Of a DNA stretch of 49,180 bases, positions 46,897 to 49,180 are shown piece by piece. The stretch spans positions 1 through 49,180 of the forward strand of contig JAKAVN010000006.1 in assembly GCA_021827495.1 (NCBI GenBank). Reading direction: 5' to 3'. Within the stretch, counting starts at the first letter, position 1; each line of letters begins with the position of its first letter. The notes beneath the pieces are model-generated. The model did no database searches, was not told the DNA's origin, and saw only the letters and a list, made by a program, of their open reading frames with translations. The stretch comes from Deltaproteobacteria bacterium (GTDB taxonomy: Bacteria > Desulfobacterota > Binatia > Binatales > Binataceae). The translations under genes and the position numbers were made by a program.

Positions 46897-47832
46897 TTAC
46901 GGAACCAGCGGCTTGGCGTCGCCGGGGTCGTCGTAGTGGTAGCGCGCCAGGATTTGACGCGCCGCGGGACCGTGTAGCCAGACGAGGAAGCGCCCGGCCA
47001 GCTTCGGTTGCGGCGCATCTTTGAGGACCGCGGCATAGAAGACCAGCGGGGAGGGCCGATGCGCCTTGCCGCTCAGAGTGACGCTCGCCCGCTGGTATTC
47101 ATTTTCCATCGACGCGACACCAAGATTAATCTCCGCGGGCAATGAAATAAACGGCAGGCCGAGAGCCGCGGGCTGCGTCTTGTAGGCCGAACTCGCATCG
47201 AGTTGTCCGGCCTGCAGCCGCCCCATCACCTGGGGCTCCTGAAAAATCCGCTGCGCATTGATTTGAGGCCCGAGCACCTTCCCGGCCAGGCCGGGCTGAT
47301 GGTAGTAGCGCTCCGCGAGTTGCATCGTGAAAATGACGTTCAAGCCCTGCGGATCGGCATTCGGGTCCGTGCGTCCAAAACGAAAGCCCGGCGTCGCCAC
47401 GATTTGCCACCACGGTTGCGCGCCGCGATCGCTGGCCTTGGCCAGCGCCGCCGCATATTGGCTCTTCGGACTATAGGCGATCACCATCTCGGTGCGTGCA
47501 ATGGGTATCGCGCTCTTCGTCTTGCCCGCCTTCAGCACGATGCGCATCGGCGCCGCCGTGACCGAAATGAACACGTCAGGCCGGATGCTTTGCGCGACGA
47601 TCAGGTTGGCCAATCCACTGGAGCCCTGCGCGCGCCCCTGCAACTCGGCTCCCAGAGCCTTCGCGATTGCCGGACGAATTCCGCCGTCCATCATCGAGCC
47701 CATCGATCCGGCATAGGCCACTTGCAGCGGCGTCAGTGATTTGGTGGCCCCGGCGCGCGCCAGGAGCCCGGCGCATACGCCGGCCAAGGCCAGAATGCCC
47801 AGCGGCAAGAGTCGTGCGCGGCTGTATTTCAT
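46897..47832 (-). CDS. Extracellular substrate-binding protein, WtpA/ModA-like
   Basis: LQVAYAGSMGSMMDGGIRPAIAKALGAELQGRAQGSSGLANLIVAQSIRPDVFISVTAAPM; same operon as ABC genes. Confidence 0.85.
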   Translation of the reverse strand: MKYSRARLLPLGILALAGVCAGLLARAGATKSLTPLQVAYAGSMGSMMDGGIRPAIAKALGAELQGRAQGSSGLANLIVAQSIRPDVFISVTAAPMRIVLKAGKTKSAIPIARTEMVIAYSPKSQYAAALAKASDRGAQPWWQIVATPGFRFGRTDPNADPQGLNVIFTMQLAERYYHQPGLAGKVLGPQINAQRIFQEPQVMGRLQAGQLDASSAYKTQPAALGLPFISLPAEINLGVASMENEYQRASVTLSGKAHRPSPLVFYAAVLKDAPQPKLAGRFLVWLHGPAARQILARYHYDDPGDAKPLVP

Positions 47833-47850
47833 CGATGTTCGTCCGTGGGC

Positions 47851-48813
47851 CTAGAAGGGGATACGTCCGGTGGCAATCACCGCGTTGTTGTATGCGGGAT
47901 GATGCGTTACGGCCACCTGATAGCCGGCGCCGAAAGTGACCCCGACGCGGTCATGGATCGGAATGCGCCCGATGATCAGCCCCGGCGTCAGGAAGACCTG
48001 ATTCAGTCCGGTGTTCTCGCCGTTGGGCCACCAGGTGTAGTTGACCTCGAACTCCGGCCAGAAGTACCTGAGCACGTGATACTGAAAGGTGGTGTTGTAA
48101 GCGAGCGGCGCTCCAAGGCGCCGCATGCCGCCGTTGGGAATCGCGACTCCCACGGTGCTCTGAAAGTCAAAGTCACCGAAGCCTTTTCCGAAGGCGATCG
48201 TCGGCGTGAAGATCACATGCCGTGAGCTGTTGCCGTCACTCCCGGTGGGCGCGCTGAAACCCATGAAGGCGGTCAGGATGTAGTTGCCGCTCTCCTCATT
48301 GGCCGATAGCAGCCGGTATTTGACCAGAAAAGTTTCGTCGGCCCAGCCGTCGACATCCGGCTTCGACGCGGACTTTTTCCCTTTCTTTGGTGGTCGCGGG
48401 AGAACCCCATTGTGAGCAATCCATCCGGGCACGCCCAGGATGATTTCGGTGTTTTGGAAAGGTATCAGTTCGAGCCCTTTGTTGGCGCCGAAGTTGTCGA
48501 GCGCCTTGCCATGCGGCTGCGCCTGCCAGAGCTGATCGTAGCGGTACTCTTCTTCCAGGCGCGGCGTCACGGTGACCAGGGGCGTAATCCAGTGCGGCTG
48601 CTCGTTCTGGATACGGATGACGCGCGGGAACCAATCGGCGAAGTATTCCACCAGCGGCGAGAGCAGCGATGGGCTGGAGGCGGGTGGCGCGTTGGAAGCG
48701 GGCGGCGCGCCCTGGGCCCGTCCCGGCGCCGGGAGCATCACGCAGACGGCAAGGGCGGCGAGCGCCATGGCCGCGCGAACCGAGAGCCGCTCGATCATCG
48801 TGGCGATTTCCAT
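47851..48813 (-). CDS. Exported, probably outer-membrane beta-rich protein, hypothetical
   Basis: Signal peptide MIERLSVRAAMALAALAVCVMLPAPGRAQG; alternating beta-rich C-terminal region ending in aromatic F (VIATGRIPF). Confidence 0.65.
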   Translation of the reverse strand: MEIATMIERLSVRAAMALAALAVCVMLPAPGRAQGAPPASNAPPASSPSLLSPLVEYFADWFPRVIRIQNEQPHWITPLVTVTPRLEEEYRYDQLWQAQPHGKALDNFGANKGLELIPFQNTEIILGVPGWIAHNGVLPRPPKKGKKSASKPDVDGWADETFLVKYRLLSANEESGNYILTAFMGFSAPTGSDGNSSRHVIFTPTIAFGKGFGDFDFQSTVGVAIPNGGMRRLGAPLAYNTTFQYHVLRYFWPEFEVNYTWWPNGENTGLNQVFLTPGLIIGRIPIHDRVGVTFGAGYQVAVTHHPAYNNAVIATGRIPF

Positions 48814-48856
48814 AGCGCAGCATCTATGCCATGATACAAGCAGTCTAGCAAGTATT

Positions 48857-49180
48857 ATGGCAGAACCAAGCGCAGAGACGGTGCGCCGCGCGCGCATCGC
48901 ACGGGGCCTGACCCAGGACGAACTGGCCCGGCGCGCCGGCATCTCACGCCAGGCCCTGGGCGCGATCGAATCCGGCGCCTACCAGCCCGGGGTCGGGGTG
49001 GCGCTCGCGCTCGCGCGCGAGCTTGGCCATAGCGTCGAGGCGTTGTTCGGCGCACCGGCGGCGCCCGCCCAGCTCGAGGCCGACTGGATGGGCGCGCCGC
49101 GCGGCGCGCCGGCCCGCGCGCCGCGCGGTGCGGTCGCGCTGGGGCGCGTGGGCGGACGGCTGGTCGCGGTGGCCCCGCCG
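48857..49180 (+). CDS. XRE-family regulator (truncated by window end), divergent from the ABC operon
   Basis: MAEPSAETVRRARIARGLTQDELARRAGISRQALGAIESGAYQPGVGVALALARELGHSVEALFG. Confidence 0.85.
   Translation, partial: MAEPSAETVRRARIARGLTQDELARRAGISRQALGAIESGAYQPGVGVALALARELGHSVEALFGAPAAPAQLEADWMGAPRGAPARAPRGAVALGRVGGRLVAVAPP

Overview
High-GC bacterial chromosome segment. From left to right it contains: (1) a DUF4838-like gene disrupted by a 23-bp tandem duplication, an acyl-CoA dehydrogenase plus CaiB-type CoA-transferase pair, a large lone P-loop ATPase, and two small reverse-strand genes; (2) a compact, apparently reduced Mu-like transposable prophage (about 8.02-17.53 kb) with an S24-type repressor, Ner, a DDE transposase, a frame-disrupted GemA and a tape-measure protein, but no MuB, terminase, portal or capsid gene; (3) a dcw cell-wall/division cluster, mraZ-rsmH-ftsL-ftsI-murE-[murF absent]-mraY-murD-ftsW-murG-murC-murB-[ddl absent]-ftsQ-like-ftsA-ftsZ; (4) an MFS transporter, an M20 peptidase, a divergent PEPCK-like protein, a JAMM peptidase, a dihydroorotate-dehydrogenase-like protein, tRNA-Glu(TTC) with degraded gene fragments downstream, a zinc-dependent phospholipase C-like protein, a family 4/5 UDG, NfeD plus slipin, a histidine phosphatase, and a molybdate/tungstate ABC operon with an outer-membrane gene, divergent from an XRE regulator. 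The strongest unexplained signal is the non-coding left end of the Mu-like element: at least five hairpin-forming palindromes with core TTCC(G/A)ATCGGGAA whose stems vary in a compensatory way (16952-17116), a 3x12-bp repeat, and dispersed copies of an about 22-bp motif (ACTTGGTTTGATC core) that also occurs as a 22-bp tandem pair at the opposite end of the element. Other leads are a tetrapeptide (DHAA) repeat insertion in MurC, two copies of the FtsZ C-terminal peptide, a POTRA-less FtsQ-like protein, and absence of murF from its usual place. All calls are by eye; no database search was run.
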